Shown piece by piece: positions 47,011 through 56,561 of a stretch of 64,000 nucleotides of DNA (the stretch's first letter is position 1; each line of letters starts with the position of its first letter). The stretch comes from UBA2882 sp051877575 (lineage in GTDB: Bacteria; Bacillota; Clostridia; Lachnospirales; Lachnospiraceae), in the NCBI GenBank assembly GCA_051877575.1, contig JBJEJA010000047.1, forward strand, positions 124,001 to 188,000. The letters are read 5' to 3'. Position numbers and translations under genes: made by a program. The notes under the pieces were generated by a model. That model was not told the DNA's origin, searched no databases, and worked only from the letters and a program-made list of their open reading frames with translations.

Positions 47011-48225
47011 CTAAACTTCGTACAGTTTCTTTGTTCCCTTTAAGGTGATTTTTATGACTGCGCTTTTGTTGTTTACCTTGGCATATTCTATGTAAGTTTT
47101 TTCATCACAGCTTTCATCCATTTTCAACAATTCGCAGTTTTCTCCCAGCCTGCGGAATTCAGAGGCGTATCTGATGGCTTCGGCAACCGAATCCTCCTCA
47201 TAAAGAAGCAATGTCGTATCCGGTTCCACCACCGGCAGAAGTTTCCGGGTAGAAAGTGCCTGCATCAGCCAATCCACATTGATGACGAAACCGATGGATG
47301 CCGCATCTTTACCGAAGTAAGAAAGCAAACTGTCATAACGACCTCCCGTCACAACCGCATCGCCCACACCATACGTATATCCTTTAAAAATAATACCGGT
47401 ATAATAATGATATTTGCTTACAAGTCCCAGATCAAAGGATACATACTTTTCGTCTCCGTATAGTTTCAACAACTCGTAAAGTTCCTGCAGCCTGCCGATC
47501 GCCTGTCTGCTGCGCTCGTTGTTGACAAGCTCCACAGCCTCCTTCAATACCTCATGGGAACCGAATAATTCGGTAATTTTTAAAAAAGATTCGATCTTCT
47601 CCGGTTCCAGTTTCCGGTTGCCCATCAGCAATTCTTCCGCCCCAAAGTAGTTTTTGTTGGAAATAAATTCCCTTAAGTTCATTTCCGTCTCTTCGTCCAG
47701 AGCCGCTTCCTCACAAATTCCTTTAAAAAAGCCGATTTCACCGATACTGACCTGGAACTCCTTCAATCCCGATGCCTTCAGTGCAGCAACGGCCAGATGC
47801 ACCATCTCCGCATCTGCCATAACCGACGGATCACCGATCAGTTCCACGCCCATCTGTGTCACTTCTTTTAATTTCCCCTGCAGATTAGAAGTATTGGTAA
47901 AGGTATTTCCCAGATAGGTAAGCCTTACCGGAACCGACTGCTCCATAAAATATTTTACGGCGCATCTGCCGACAGACGGGGTAAAGTCCGGCCTTAAAGC
48001 CAGCGTATTTCCTTCCTTATCAAAAAATTTATACAGTTCTTTGCTGGGTGTCGTACCGATTTCGCGCCCAAATACATCAAAAAATTCAAAAGTGGGTGTC
48101 TCAATATCCTCATAACCGAACCCGGAAAAAGTCTCATGGATCAACTCCTGTATTTTCCGTTTCTGCCTGCATTCCATTCCGTAAATATCTCTGACACCTT
48201 CCGGTGTATGTACAAATCTTCTCAT
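47011..48225 (-). CDS. hisZ: ATP phosphoribosyltransferase regulatory subunit HisZ
   Basis: About 404 residues, related to histidyl-tRNA synthetase: TPEGVRDIYG, YEDIETPTFEFFDVFGREIG, LALRPDFTPSVGRCAVKYF and GDAVVTGGRYDSLLSYFGKD. Loss of some synthetase motifs and linkage to short hisG identify HisZ. ATG 48225 was chosen because GGAGG is five bases upstream; TTG 48237 would contain that site. First gene of the operon, behind a strong promoter. Confidence 0.94.
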   Translation of the reverse strand: MRRFVHTPEGVRDIYGMECRQKRKIQELIHETFSGFGYEDIETPTFEFFDVFGREIGTTPSKELYKFFDKEGNTLALRPDFTPSVGRCAVKYFMEQSVPVRLTYLGNTFTNTSNLQGKLKEVTQMGVELIGDPSVMADAEMVHLAVAALKASGLKEFQVSIGEIGFFKGICEEAALDEETEMNLREFISNKNYFGAEELLMGNRKLEPEKIESFLKITELFGSHEVLKEAVELVNNERSRQAIGRLQELYELLKLYGDEKYVSFDLGLVSKYHYYTGIIFKGYTYGVGDAVVTGGRYDSLLSYFGKDAASIGFVINVDWLMQALSTRKLLPVVEPDTTLLLYEEDSVAEAIRYASEFRRLGENCELLKMDESCDEKTYIEYAKVNNKSAVIKITLKGTKKLYEV

Positions 48226-48240
48226 ATCATCCTCCAAAAT

Positions 48241-48327
48241 TCACTTTATCAAATTAAAGTGATAATATGGTAGCGTGTTAGCAAACCAAACTATCGACAG
48301 TATACAGGAAAGAATTTCCTTTGTCAA
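48241..48327 (-). promoter_or_regulatory. his operon promoter and leader hairpin
   Basis: On the minus strand, TTGACA (48322-48327), a 17-bp spacer and TATACT (48299-48304). The leader holds a stem TCACTTTA/TAAAGTGA (48241-48248/48255-48262) ending shortly before the hisZ ribosome site. No T-box or His-rich leader peptide is evident. Confidence 0.75.
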
Positions 48328-48328
48328 C

Positions 48329-48865
48329 TTATTGTTCCCTTTCGTTCAAATCCTTCTGTATCATATCCAGATACGGCACAAACAGTCCCGATTTTCCATG
48401 AAAAATATAGGTCTGATCCAGTTCATCAAACCGAAAGCTCTTTCTGCCGCCTTCCTTCGCCCTGTTCCAAAATGCCATCATCTGCCGGAAAGACAGGTAA
48501 TACAGGCAATCCCTGTGGGTAAAATTCAGTATCAAAAAGGCAATGCCGCCCTGCTTTTCAAAATCACGCATAAACAGAACCTGATGTTCGTGAATGTTCT
48601 GCAGCGAAAAAGTATCAACCGCACATTCCTTGGCATCAAAGCAAACCGGGATCCCCTGTACGGCACCGATATAATCTACCGTGGACTTCTGGTCGAAATA
48701 AGCCAGCGTAATATGCCTTGTTTCCTGTTCGATTTTCATCGGTGTGATGGGAGTCGGAACTTTTTGTATCAATGCGAGCCCGTTTTCCCTGTACTTTTCA
48801 TTGGTTCGGTTGATCAGATCTTCCAGCGTGGATCCCCTCAACCCTCTGCTATTCCAAGTTCCCAT
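48329..48865 (-). CDS. recU: Holliday junction resolvase RecU
   Basis: About 178 residues. RecU marks are GTWNSRGLRGSTLEDLINRT, YIGAVQGIPVCFDAKEC with the nuclease D-x-K/E residues, and the stalk/turn region HEHQVLFMRDFEKQGGIAFL. It resolves four-way junctions in homologous recombination. ATG 48865 follows AAAGGA by eight bases; the in-frame start at 48892 is less supported. Its 5' end overlaps the upstream pseudouridine synthase gene by 17 bases. Confidence 0.93.
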   Translation of the reverse strand: MGTWNSRGLRGSTLEDLINRTNEKYRENGLALIQKVPTPITPMKIEQETRHITLAYFDQKSTVDYIGAVQGIPVCFDAKECAVDTFSLQNIHEHQVLFMRDFEKQGGIAFLILNFTHRDCLYYLSFRQMMAFWNRAKEGGRKSFRFDELDQTYIFHGKSGLFVPYLDMIQKDLNEREQ

Positions 48866-49874
48866 TTTGCAGTTCCTTTCTTGCTCTCTCATAATCGCCG
48901 GGGCAAGGTGCGATAAACTTTTGTCCGTTCAAATAAGAAAATTTCCCCGTTACATCGGGAAAAACAACCATATATGCATGCAGAAGCTGTCTTTTGATAC
49001 GGCATTTTCGGGCAAGCGGATTATTGTTTCCGCTGCCGTATTTGAAATCCCCGATGACCGGATGTCCGATACCGGATAAATGTGCCCGGATCTGGTGCGG
49101 TTTTCCGGTTATCAGATGTACCGACAATTCTGTATAGTGATTTCCACCCCAAAGGTATTGACTGATTGGGTTAATGCCCGTCTTGATAAACGAAGCGTCT
49201 TCTCCGGTCGGCTTTTCCGAGATCATGACCTGATTTTTCCCGGCATCCTTTGTCAGATACCCTTCTATCAGCTGTTCTGCTTCCAGTTTTCCCGCCACAA
49301 TGCAGCGATAATACTTCTCCAGCGTTCGGTTTTTGATGATCTCAGATAAATATTGCAGCCCTGCAAGGCTTTTGCCGCATAAGATCAGCCCGGACGTATT
49401 TCTGTCAAGACGATTGGCAACGGAAGGCCGGAAGGTCTTCAGATCTTCCTCTGTCAGCACCTTTTGATACAGCAAATATCCGATAAGATATTCATTGACG
49501 GACACATCGGTTTCTGCCGCCTTTTGTGACAACATTCCCGCAGGTTTATTAAAAATCAGAATGTGTTCATCCTCGTAAATGATCTGCAAATGCCGTTTTT
49601 CCAGTTCTTCCGGAGCGTAACTGCCCGGAACCGCCTTTTGTTTTCCTTCCTGCCCGGATGAAAATTTTTCAAAGGTTTCATCGGAAAGAAACAGATTTAC
49701 CCGGTCTCCCGTGCATAAAATCTCGTTTCCCGCCGCTTTTTTTCCATTTAGGGTAAAATTTTTCTTCCGAAGCATTTTAAAAACAAAGCTCATGGACGCA
49801 CCGGAAAGGAGCTTTCCCAGATATTTATCAAATCTTTGTCCCGCCTCATTGGGCCCGATGGTAAATTCTTTCAT
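48849..49874 (-). CDS. RluC/RluD-family pseudouridine synthase
   Basis: A 341-residue protein: S4-like N-terminus (EAGQRFDKYLGKLLSGA), then the catalytic domain with ILIFNKPAGMLSQKA, NRLDRNTSGLILCGKSL (catalytic Asp after RL) and ITGKPHQIRAHLSGIGHPVI. It makes pseudouridine in 23S rRNA, most likely RluC-like sites; the exact target is not determinable here. It is followed by recU with an overlap. Confidence 0.92.
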   Translation of the reverse strand: MKEFTIGPNEAGQRFDKYLGKLLSGASMSFVFKMLRKKNFTLNGKKAAGNEILCTGDRVNLFLSDETFEKFSSGQEGKQKAVPGSYAPEELEKRHLQIIYEDEHILIFNKPAGMLSQKAAETDVSVNEYLIGYLLYQKVLTEEDLKTFRPSVANRLDRNTSGLILCGKSLAGLQYLSEIIKNRTLEKYYRCIVAGKLEAEQLIEGYLTKDAGKNQVMISEKPTGEDASFIKTGINPISQYLWGGNHYTELSVHLITGKPHQIRAHLSGIGHPVIGDFKYGSGNNNPLARKCRIKRQLLHAYMVVFPDVTGKFSYLNGQKFIAPCPGDYERARKELQNGNLE

Positions 49875-49879
49875 ATGAC

Positions 49880-50455
49880 TTAAAGGGAAATCTGATGTAA
49901 CAGCTCCATAAGCTGTGCATCGCTTTCCGGATTCTCCACTTCTTTCTCTTTGATCTGCTCACAACGGGTCAAAAACTCCTGCATATCGGTATACATGGCT
50001 ATGGTTGCTTTATAACCGTTACGCTTTACAATGCCGTCAATATGTGCTTCCAGATCCTCATGCATATCCTGATGAGTCGTCAGATAGCCGTAAATATAGC
50101 CGTTTTTCACAATACAGCCGGCAACCTCATAGGTCTTTTGATAAGAAGTAAAAACCAGCCCGTATGCATGCAGGAAATGACTGAATGTATCTTTTAACCG
50201 TTCATGATTTTCCTTGCTGCATCCGTGATAACGCAAATACATGACCATACTGACACAGCTTTTGCTGGCGGGAAGCAGCCCCAAAACCGCAACAATCGTC
50301 AACAGATTTGCCTTCGTTTTGGTCGCAACATAACCGGCAATTAAAAGGGAAAAGGAAACCGCAAAGTATATCACGGTCTTTATAATCTCCCAATTTCTTT
50401 TCCGGTTGTAATACTCATATTCTCCCTGTTTGTACTTCTTTTTCATTTGTTTCAT
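49880..50455 (-). CDS. Hypothetical membrane-associated protein
   Basis: A 191-residue protein with a very basic start (KKKYKQGEYEYYNRKRNW), two membrane helices at about residues 25-46 and 49-73, and a soluble C-terminal domain of about 110 residues (YEVAGCIVKNGYIYGYLTTH and EAHIDGIVKRNGYKATIAMY). I recognise no family. It stands 5 bp upstream of the pseudouridine synthase gene, so it is likely in that transcript. Confidence 0.65.
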   Translation of the reverse strand: MKQMKKKYKQGEYEYYNRKRNWEIIKTVIYFAVSFSLLIAGYVATKTKANLLTIVAVLGLLPASKSCVSMVMYLRYHGCSKENHERLKDTFSHFLHAYGLVFTSYQKTYEVAGCIVKNGYIYGYLTTHQDMHEDLEAHIDGIVKRNGYKATIAMYTDMQEFLTRCEQIKEKEVENPESDAQLMELLHQISL

Positions 50456-50482
50456 TCCTTTCCGAACTCTTTGGTTCTTCTG

Positions 50483-51238
50483 TTATACCATTTTGTCGTA
50501 GATTTCCAGGATTACCCTGTGGGGAAATGCTTTTGCAATAAAACGCATGCATTTCATAGGGATACTATAAACGGAAACCTGTCTGCGTTCCTTCGCGCAT
50601 TGCAAAGCATAAGAAACCACATGTTCCGGCTTTACAAGAAAGAATTTTTTCAATTTTAATGTATACCCTGTTTTCTCTGCAATATCAAAAAATGCCGTTT
50701 TGACCGGTCCGGGACAGACTGCGGTCACACTGATCTTTTTATCCTTTAATTCGTAATTGAGTGCCCTTGAAAAAGAAAGCACAAAGGACTTGGACGCTGC
50801 ATATACCGCAAACCGCATCTGCGGCAGAAAAGCTGCTACGCTGGCCATATTGATCACATAACCGCCTCTTACCATATAAGGAATACAAATATGGCATATT
50901 TTCATCAGCGCAACGGTATTGCATTCCAGCATATCGGTCTGAAGCTGTAACGGAATATCTTCAAATTTTCCCATTTTACCGAAGCCGGCACTGTTGACCA
51001 GTATTTTGATTTTGGGATCTTCCGCTTTTAATTTTTCCTCCAATACCTCAAAAGCATCCTCTTTGGTCAGATCAAGGGGGATTCTGACGATTTCGGCTTT
51101 TGTTTCCGGAAATTCCGTTGTTTCAATACTTCTGGAGATTGCCCAGATCTGATCCAAATCGTTGCATGCACGGTCTGACTGAATCACAAATTCCTTTCCC
51201 ATTCCACTGGATGCTCCTGTAACAATCGCTATTTTCAT
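50483..51238 (-). CDS. SDR family short-chain dehydrogenase
   Basis: A 251-residue Rossmann enzyme. The cofactor motif is TGASSGMGKEF near residues 7-17, NSAGFG the conserved NAG-like turn, and YAASKSFVLSFSRAL the catalytic Tyr-x3-Lys. Substrate is not predictable. The ATG overlaps the stop codon of the YgiQ-like gene (ATGA). Confidence 0.9.
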   Translation of the reverse strand: MKIAIVTGASSGMGKEFVIQSDRACNDLDQIWAISRSIETTEFPETKAEIVRIPLDLTKEDAFEVLEEKLKAEDPKIKILVNSAGFGKMGKFEDIPLQLQTDMLECNTVALMKICHICIPYMVRGGYVINMASVAAFLPQMRFAVYAASKSFVLSFSRALNYELKDKKISVTAVCPGPVKTAFFDIAEKTGYTLKLKKFFLVKPEHVVSYALQCAKERRQVSVYSIPMKCMRFIAKAFPHRVILEIYDKMV

Positions 51239-53067
51239 ACTTTCTTTCTGCCTTTCCTGTTATTTTTTTTATTGATCGGTCTCGGCGGTATCAGACACTT
51301 CGATCCGAAGCCGATCAGATCCTCTCTGTGGACCAGATGTAAAGCCTCCTTCACCAATCCGTAATTCTCCGGATTGCGATATTGGATTAGGGCTCGCTGC
51401 ATTGCCTTTTCATGGGGATTTTTCACCACATATACAGGTTTCATATCCCGCGGGTCCACGCCGGTATAATACATAACTGTGGACATCGTGGACGGAGTCG
51501 GATAAAAATCCTGTACCTGCTGGGGCATATACCCAAGATCCCTGATGTACTCCGCCAAAGCAACAGCTTCTTTCAACGTCGATCCGGGATGGGATGACAT
51601 CAGATACGGCACCACATACTGTTTTTTTCCGATTTTGCGGTTATAATCCTCATATTTACGGATAAACCGTTCATAAACTGCATTTTCCGGCTTTCCCATT
51701 CTGCTAAGCACGGCATCACAGATATGCTCCGGTGCCACCTTCAACTGCCCGCTCACATGATATTTCAGCAGTTCATGGAAAAAAGTATCGTCCTTATCGC
51801 AAAGCAAGTAATCAAACCGGATACCGGAGCGGATAAATACCTTTTTCACCCCCGGAAGCTTTCTTAATTTCCGCAACAGTTCCACGTAATCCCTGTGATC
51901 TGCTACCAGATTGGGACAGGGCTTCGGAAACAGGCACTGCCTGTTGGTACAGACGCCTTTTTGCAACTGCTTTTTGCAGGCAGGCGCCCTGAAATTGGCT
52001 GTAGGCCCGCCCACATCATGGATATAACCCTTGAAATCCGGGTCTTTTGTCATTTCTTTTGCTTCTTTCAGGATGGACTCATGACTTCTGACCTGCACAA
52101 TGCGTCCCTGATGAAATGTCAGGGCACAAAAGCTACATCCACCAAAGCATCCCCGGTTGCTGATCAGAGAAAATTTGATCTCCGAAACAGCCGGAACGCC
52201 GCCCGCCTTCTCATAGGAAGGATGATAAGTCCGCATATAGGGCAAATCGTAAATATCATCCATTTCCATAACGGATAATGGCATGGATGGCGGATTTTGA
52301 ATGACATATATATGATGATCGTAAGCTTCAATCAGCGGTTTTGCACTGAAAGGATCCGTATTTTCATACTGTATGCGAAAAGAATTGGCATATTCCTTCC
52401 TGTCGGCGCACATCTGCTCATAGGACGGAAGAAAAATACCATCCGCAACCTGTTCCGTTGTTCTTGCTTTATACACCGTTCCCCGGATAAAAGTAATGTC
52501 TCCGACATCAATTCCGCTATTTAACGCATCGGCAATTTCCGCAATGGATTTTTCTCCCATACCATAGGAAATCAGATCGGCGCCGCTGTCCAAGAGAACA
52601 GAACGTTTCAACGCATCCGACCAATAATCATAATGGGCCATTCTGCGAAGGCTGGCTTCTATCCCGCCCAGAATAATTGGTGTCTTTTTATATTTCTGAC
52701 GGATCAGATTGCTGTATACCACAACGGCATGGTCCGGTCTTTTCCCCATGACACCGCCCGGCGTATACGCATCTGCAGGTCTGCGTTTCTTGCTGACATA
52801 ATAATGATTTACCATGGAATCCATATTGCCGCCGCTGACCAAAAATGCAAGTCTCGGTTCCCCGAGTATGGTAATGCTTTCCGGATCTTTCCAGTCCGGC
52901 TGTGAAATGATCCCTACCGTATACCCATAGGATTCCAGCACGCGGCTGATAATGGCATGACCAAAAGAGGGATGATCCACATAGGCATCCCCGATCACAT
53001 AGACAAAATCCAGCTGATCAATTCCTCTATCTTTACAATCCTGTAAACTGATCGGTAAAAATGGCAT
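51235..53067 (-). CDS. YgiQ family radical SAM protein
   Basis: A 610-residue radical SAM protein of the YgiQ/UPF0313 family. The Fe-S cluster motif is SNRGCFGGCSFCALTFHQGR around residues 308-327; the start MPFLPISLQDCKDRGIDQLD and DVGGPTANFRAPACKKQ are family-specific, and the C-terminus is Lys/Arg-rich. Function in bacteria is unknown. It sits between a small-subunit pseudouridine synthase gene and the SDR gene. Confidence 0.92.
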   Translation of the reverse strand: MPFLPISLQDCKDRGIDQLDFVYVIGDAYVDHPSFGHAIISRVLESYGYTVGIISQPDWKDPESITILGEPRLAFLVSGGNMDSMVNHYYVSKKRRPADAYTPGGVMGKRPDHAVVVYSNLIRQKYKKTPIILGGIEASLRRMAHYDYWSDALKRSVLLDSGADLISYGMGEKSIAEIADALNSGIDVGDITFIRGTVYKARTTEQVADGIFLPSYEQMCADRKEYANSFRIQYENTDPFSAKPLIEAYDHHIYVIQNPPSMPLSVMEMDDIYDLPYMRTYHPSYEKAGGVPAVSEIKFSLISNRGCFGGCSFCALTFHQGRIVQVRSHESILKEAKEMTKDPDFKGYIHDVGGPTANFRAPACKKQLQKGVCTNRQCLFPKPCPNLVADHRDYVELLRKLRKLPGVKKVFIRSGIRFDYLLCDKDDTFFHELLKYHVSGQLKVAPEHICDAVLSRMGKPENAVYERFIRKYEDYNRKIGKKQYVVPYLMSSHPGSTLKEAVALAEYIRDLGYMPQQVQDFYPTPSTMSTVMYYTGVDPRDMKPVYVVKNPHEKAMQRALIQYRNPENYGLVKEALHLVHREDLIGFGSKCLIPPRPINKKNNRKGRKKV

Positions 53068-53069
53068 AG

Positions 53070-53825
53070 TTAATTCCTGCTTTCATGTTCAAGCATCTGA
53101 CGCTCCGTTTCCGTAAGCGCCCTGTATTCTCCGGGCTTTAACGTCTCATCCAGAGACAGGTTTCCGATGGAAATCCGTTTCAGATAAAAAACCTCACATC
53201 CCATGGCATGGAGCATCCGCTTTACCTGATGGTATCTTCCCTCGCTGATGGTCAGATAACCTGTGGATATCACACTTTCCGGTTCTCCCAAGCCTTCCCG
53301 TGTTGCCTGTACAGCGACTGTCCCGGTATTTTCCAGCCTTCCCGGCTTTGTCGGCTTTTCATCCCCGATATCCATACCGCTTTCCACCATGTCGCAGGCA
53401 TTTTCCGGCAAGGATCCGTATGCTTCGAAATAATAAGTTTTCTCCACATGCTTTTTGGGAGACATCAACTGATGGACGAATGCGCCGTCATCGGTCAGAA
53501 GCAGCAACCCTTCGGTGTCCTTATCCAGTCTTCCCAAGATCAACAGCTTTTTTGCCAGTTCCTTTGGGAAATATTCCGGAACCGTTTTCTGTTTTTCGTC
53601 CTTCGTGGCACAGATACAGCCCGCCGGCTTATGAAACATAAAATACAAATTCGTCTGCAAGGTCAGCGGCCGGTCCCGGAAGGAAACCATGTCTTTTTCC
53701 GAAACCTGTACGGCTCCGTTTTTTACCGTATCCCCATTGACCCGGATCATTCCCTGACGAATATAAGTTTTGCATTGGCTGCGGGTTCCGATTCCGCAGT
53801 CAGACAAATATTTTTCCAAACGCAT
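53070..53825 (-). CDS. RsuA/RluB-family pseudouridine synthase
   Basis: A 251-residue protein with an N-terminal S4 domain (MRLEKYLSDCGIGTRSQCKT) and a catalytic domain with FHKPAGCICATKDEKQKTV and LGRLDKDTEGLLLLTDDG (catalytic Asp), plus ISEGRYHQVKRMLHAMG. Modifies rRNA, probably 16S as for RsuA. It is divergent from the YlbJ-like gene. Confidence 0.92.
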   Translation of the reverse strand: MRLEKYLSDCGIGTRSQCKTYIRQGMIRVNGDTVKNGAVQVSEKDMVSFRDRPLTLQTNLYFMFHKPAGCICATKDEKQKTVPEYFPKELAKKLLILGRLDKDTEGLLLLTDDGAFVHQLMSPKKHVEKTYYFEAYGSLPENACDMVESGMDIGDEKPTKPGRLENTGTVAVQATREGLGEPESVISTGYLTISEGRYHQVKRMLHAMGCEVFYLKRISIGNLSLDETLKPGEYRALTETERQMLEHESRN

Positions 53826-53902
53826 AAGCCTTTTCCTGCATGAAATTCAAATTTTTTAATATGTATAAGTATACACTATTTTGCTGATGTACGGGTGTTT
53901 TT

Positions 53903-54859
53903 ATGAAAAATTTTAGAAAAAACCTCATACTGACCGTCCTGTTCGGAATCCTTCTCTTTTTCATCCTGCGCTTTTCCGACACTGCCAAACAATATGCTTA
54001 TCTGGGACTGAGCGTCTGGTTTGAACAGATGATACCGTCGCTACTTCCGTTCATGATCATCTCAGCCATGCTCATCCGGTTGAACCTGGACGAAATTCTT
54101 ATCAAACCGGTTGCCGGTATCCTAAAAAAGATATACCGCATCAGCGATGCAGGGGTCTATGTCCTTGTCATGGGTTTTCTCTGCGGTTTTCCCATGGGTG
54201 CCAAAACCGCATCCATGGAATATGAAACAGGAAAAATATCAAAAACAGAAGCGGAATTCCTGCTTTCTTTTGTCAACAACATCGGCCCTGTCTACTTTTT
54301 ATCCTTTGTTTACGGCAATATTTATCAGGACATTCCCTTATATCAGGGTCTGTTTTTTATGTATGCCATTCCTCTTTTGTATGGTTTTTTATTGAGACAT
54401 ACTCTTTATCACAAGATTTCCTTCGGACCCGGCTGCTCTGCCGGACACCCTCCCGTTTCCGGAGTTCGGCAAAAAAAATCTTTTTTAGCCGTTCTGGATG
54501 AGTGCATCAACAGCGGATTGGCTCAGATAGCCATGCTGGGCGGCTATATGATTGTATGCAACCTGTTAGTCATGATACCCCGGATTTTGTTTCCTTCCAA
54601 TGCCGCAGTCTGTGCGCTGTTCCACAATCTCCTGGAAATTTCCGGCGGACTGCTGGCGATTCAAAAGCTGAACCTCTCTTCCGGATTCACCTTTATTCTT
54701 GCTCATATTTCACTGGCTTTTACGGGAATCTCCTGTCATCTGCAAACCTTCCATATCCTGGGGGACTCCGGACTTTCCAAACAAAAATATATGCTGCACA
54801 AGCTGATCCTGTGCAGCATAGTCGGTATCATATTGTATGTGTATTATCTGTTGTGTTAA
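53903..54859 (+). CDS. YlbJ-like sporulation/nucleoside-recognition membrane protein
   Basis: A 318-residue polytopic protein with about eight membrane segments and the conserved MGFLCGFPMGAKTASMEYE and SFVNNIGPVYFLSF blocks of the YlbJ/nucleoside recognition (Gate) family. In B. subtilis YlbJ is a sporulation membrane protein needed for cortex formation; here this would mean a spore-former or a descendant of one. A lone rightward gene in a leftward region, 77 bp from the divergent RsuA-like gene. Ribosome site is weak. Confidence 0.8.
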   Translation: MKNFRKNLILTVLFGILLFFILRFSDTAKQYAYLGLSVWFEQMIPSLLPFMIISAMLIRLNLDEILIKPVAGILKKIYRISDAGVYVLVMGFLCGFPMGAKTASMEYETGKISKTEAEFLLSFVNNIGPVYFLSFVYGNIYQDIPLYQGLFFMYAIPLLYGFLLRHTLYHKISFGPGCSAGHPPVSGVRQKKSFLAVLDECINSGLAQIAMLGGYMIVCNLLVMIPRILFPSNAAVCALFHNLLEISGGLLAIQKLNLSSGFTFILAHISLAFTGISCHLQTFHILGDSGLSKQKYMLHKLILCSIVGIILYVYYLLC

Positions 54860-54863
54860 ACAA

Positions 54864-55475
54864 TCAGATAATGTCAAGGCCGCCCTTTTCCTTTGGCTCG
54901 CCTTCCTGCTCGGAAGCCTCTTCCTCAGCCATTGCCTCTACCGGATAAAGCTCTGCACGGTTTGCGGTTACAATATTGTAGCAATCCGTAAGAGAATTTA
55001 AAAGGCTCTCGTATTTTGCGGCGGAAATATCCATGGAGTGGCTCAGAATATTTTCCACATTGGCAAGCATATCATCCGTATACTGAATGGCGGATGCCTT
55101 GACCTGATTTGCCTCCATCGTGGCATTATCCAGAATTTCCTGCGCCTGTTTGGATGCCAGCTCTACGATTTCCTGTGCCTGCTCATATGCCTGACGCATG
55201 ATTTCCTGTTCATTGATCAGCTCTGTAGTATGTACGGTAGCTTCATTGATCAATGCTTCGGCCTTTTCCCTCGCATCGTTCAGAATGGCTTCTTTATTGC
55301 TGATAATCTTTTGATAGCGCTTGATTTCATCCGGTGTCTTCATCCGAAGCTCACGCAGCATTTCATCAATTTCCTCTTTGTTGACAATAATCTTGCTGTT
55401 GTTAAAAGGATGCGGCTTACAATTGTCAATGTAATCTTCAATTTCATCAATCAGTTGTTCAATTCTGCTGCTCAT
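54864..55475 (-). CDS. Coiled-coil protein, conserved next to coaD in Clostridia
   Basis: About 203 residues, largely helical. A short N-terminus (SSRIEQLIDEIEDYIDNC) precedes a coiled coil from about residue 55 to 160 (NDAREKAEALINEATVHTTE, ELASKQAQEILDNATMEA) and an acidic tail. It resembles DivIVA/ATP synthase stalk-like proteins only in its coiled coil. ATG 55475 follows AAGGAG. Its position after coaD and before the convergent YlbJ-like gene suggests an operon with coaD and rsmD. Confidence 0.75.
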   Translation of the reverse strand: MSSRIEQLIDEIEDYIDNCKPHPFNNSKIIVNKEEIDEMLRELRMKTPDEIKRYQKIISNKEAILNDAREKAEALINEATVHTTELINEQEIMRQAYEQAQEIVELASKQAQEILDNATMEANQVKASAIQYTDDMLANVENILSHSMDISAAKYESLLNSLTDCYNIVTANRAELYPVEAMAEEEASEQEGEPKEKGGLDII

Positions 55476-55493
55476 AGTACTCTCCTTACACAA

Positions 55494-55976
55494 TTATTTA
55501 TGATATTTGCGGTATAATTCCTTTGCTACAAAATCCGGTACACAAGGAGAAACATCTCCCTTAAAATATGCAATCTCCTTCACACTGGATGAACTTAAAT
55601 AAGCATATTCCAGCGCTGTTGTCAAAAACATGGTATCCAATTCACCGTTTGACAGCTTGTGATTTGTCTGTGCAATCTGCAATTCATATTCGAAATCCGT
55701 GATGGCACGCAATCCCCTGATGACAACATGTACATTTTTTTCTCTTGCATAATCAATCAAAAGACCGCTGAAGGAATCCACTTTTACATTGGGCAGATCC
55801 TTTGTGGCTTCTTCTAGCATTTTAACACGTTCTTCCACAGAAAACAATGCAGACTTCCCAACATTATTCAATACACTGACTGTTAATTCATCAAAAATAT
55901 TGGCTGATCTGCGAATGACATCCAAATGACCGTAAGTAACCGGATCAAAACTTCCGGGATAAATCGCTGCTTTCAT
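55494..55976 (-). CDS. coaD: Phosphopantetheine adenylyltransferase
   Basis: A 160-residue hexameric enzyme of CoA biosynthesis. The motifs are YPGSFDPVTYGHLDVIRRSA (TxGH-type) at the N-terminus, VIRGLRAITDFEYELQIAQT and the C-terminal SSSSVKEIA. It follows rsmD with one base between stop and start; rsmD-coaD is a widespread pair. Confidence 0.97.
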   Translation of the reverse strand: MKAAIYPGSFDPVTYGHLDVIRRSANIFDELTVSVLNNVGKSALFSVEERVKMLEEATKDLPNVKVDSFSGLLIDYAREKNVHVVIRGLRAITDFEYELQIAQTNHKLSNGELDTMFLTTALEYAYLSSSSVKEIAYFKGDVSPCVPDFVAKELYRKYHK

Positions 55977-55977
55977 C

Positions 55978-56532
55978 TTAATTGCTCCTTCTTACAAAGA
56001 CATGCATATTGGTCTTGTATTGTTTTACTTTTATAACGTCATAAGGCAGTTTGTCAAGAAAACCCAGATCGGTATCCAGCGCCGCTTCAAAAATAATCAG
56101 GCTTTCGGCATCCACCAATGACGAAGTGCTGAAATATTCCAATGCACGCCGCTCCAATTCCTTGTGATATGGCGGATCCATAAAAACCACATCAAACCGC
56201 TTCTGATATTCCATCATCGTCAAGGCAACAAACACATCCTGTTTGTATACCGTGGCAGCCGCTTCCAGATGCGTGTGCTTTAAGTTTTCGGTAATGCAGT
56301 CATATGCATCCTTTCCGTTGTCTACAAACACCGCTTCCTTCGCACCGCGGCTCAATGCCTCGATACCAATTCCGCCGCTTCCGGCAAACAGATCCAGAAA
56401 ACAGGCTTCCTGAATATCAAACTGTATCATATTGAACAAAGTTTCCTTAATTCTGTCGGTAGTGGGTCTTGTATCCATTCCCTCCGGGGTTACCAGTTTC
56501 AGACTTCTGGCTGTTCCTGCAATGACTCTCAT
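55978..56532 (-). CDS. rsmD: 16S rRNA (guanine966-N2)-methyltransferase RsmD
   Basis: A 184-residue SAM-dependent methyltransferase acting on 16S rRNA. Motif I is FLDLFAGSGGIGIEALSRGA; the catalytic motif IV is DVVFMDPPYHKE (DPPY). MRVIAGTARSLKL at the N-terminus is standard for the family. Located between the topoisomerase A-subunit gene and coaD. Confidence 0.96.
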   Translation of the reverse strand: MRVIAGTARSLKLVTPEGMDTRPTTDRIKETLFNMIQFDIQEACFLDLFAGSGGIGIEALSRGAKEAVFVDNGKDAYDCITENLKHTHLEAAATVYKQDVFVALTMMEYQKRFDVVFMDPPYHKELERRALEYFSTSSLVDAESLIIFEAALDTDLGFLDKLPYDVIKVKQYKTNMHVFVRRSN

Positions 56533-56561
56533 AGGCTCTCCAAATTACAAAACTTTTATTT

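Noticed and set aside
48241..48298. T-box or His leader-peptide attenuator ahead of hisZ
   Set aside because: No T-box core, no run of His codons and no terminator were seen; only a short hairpin is present.
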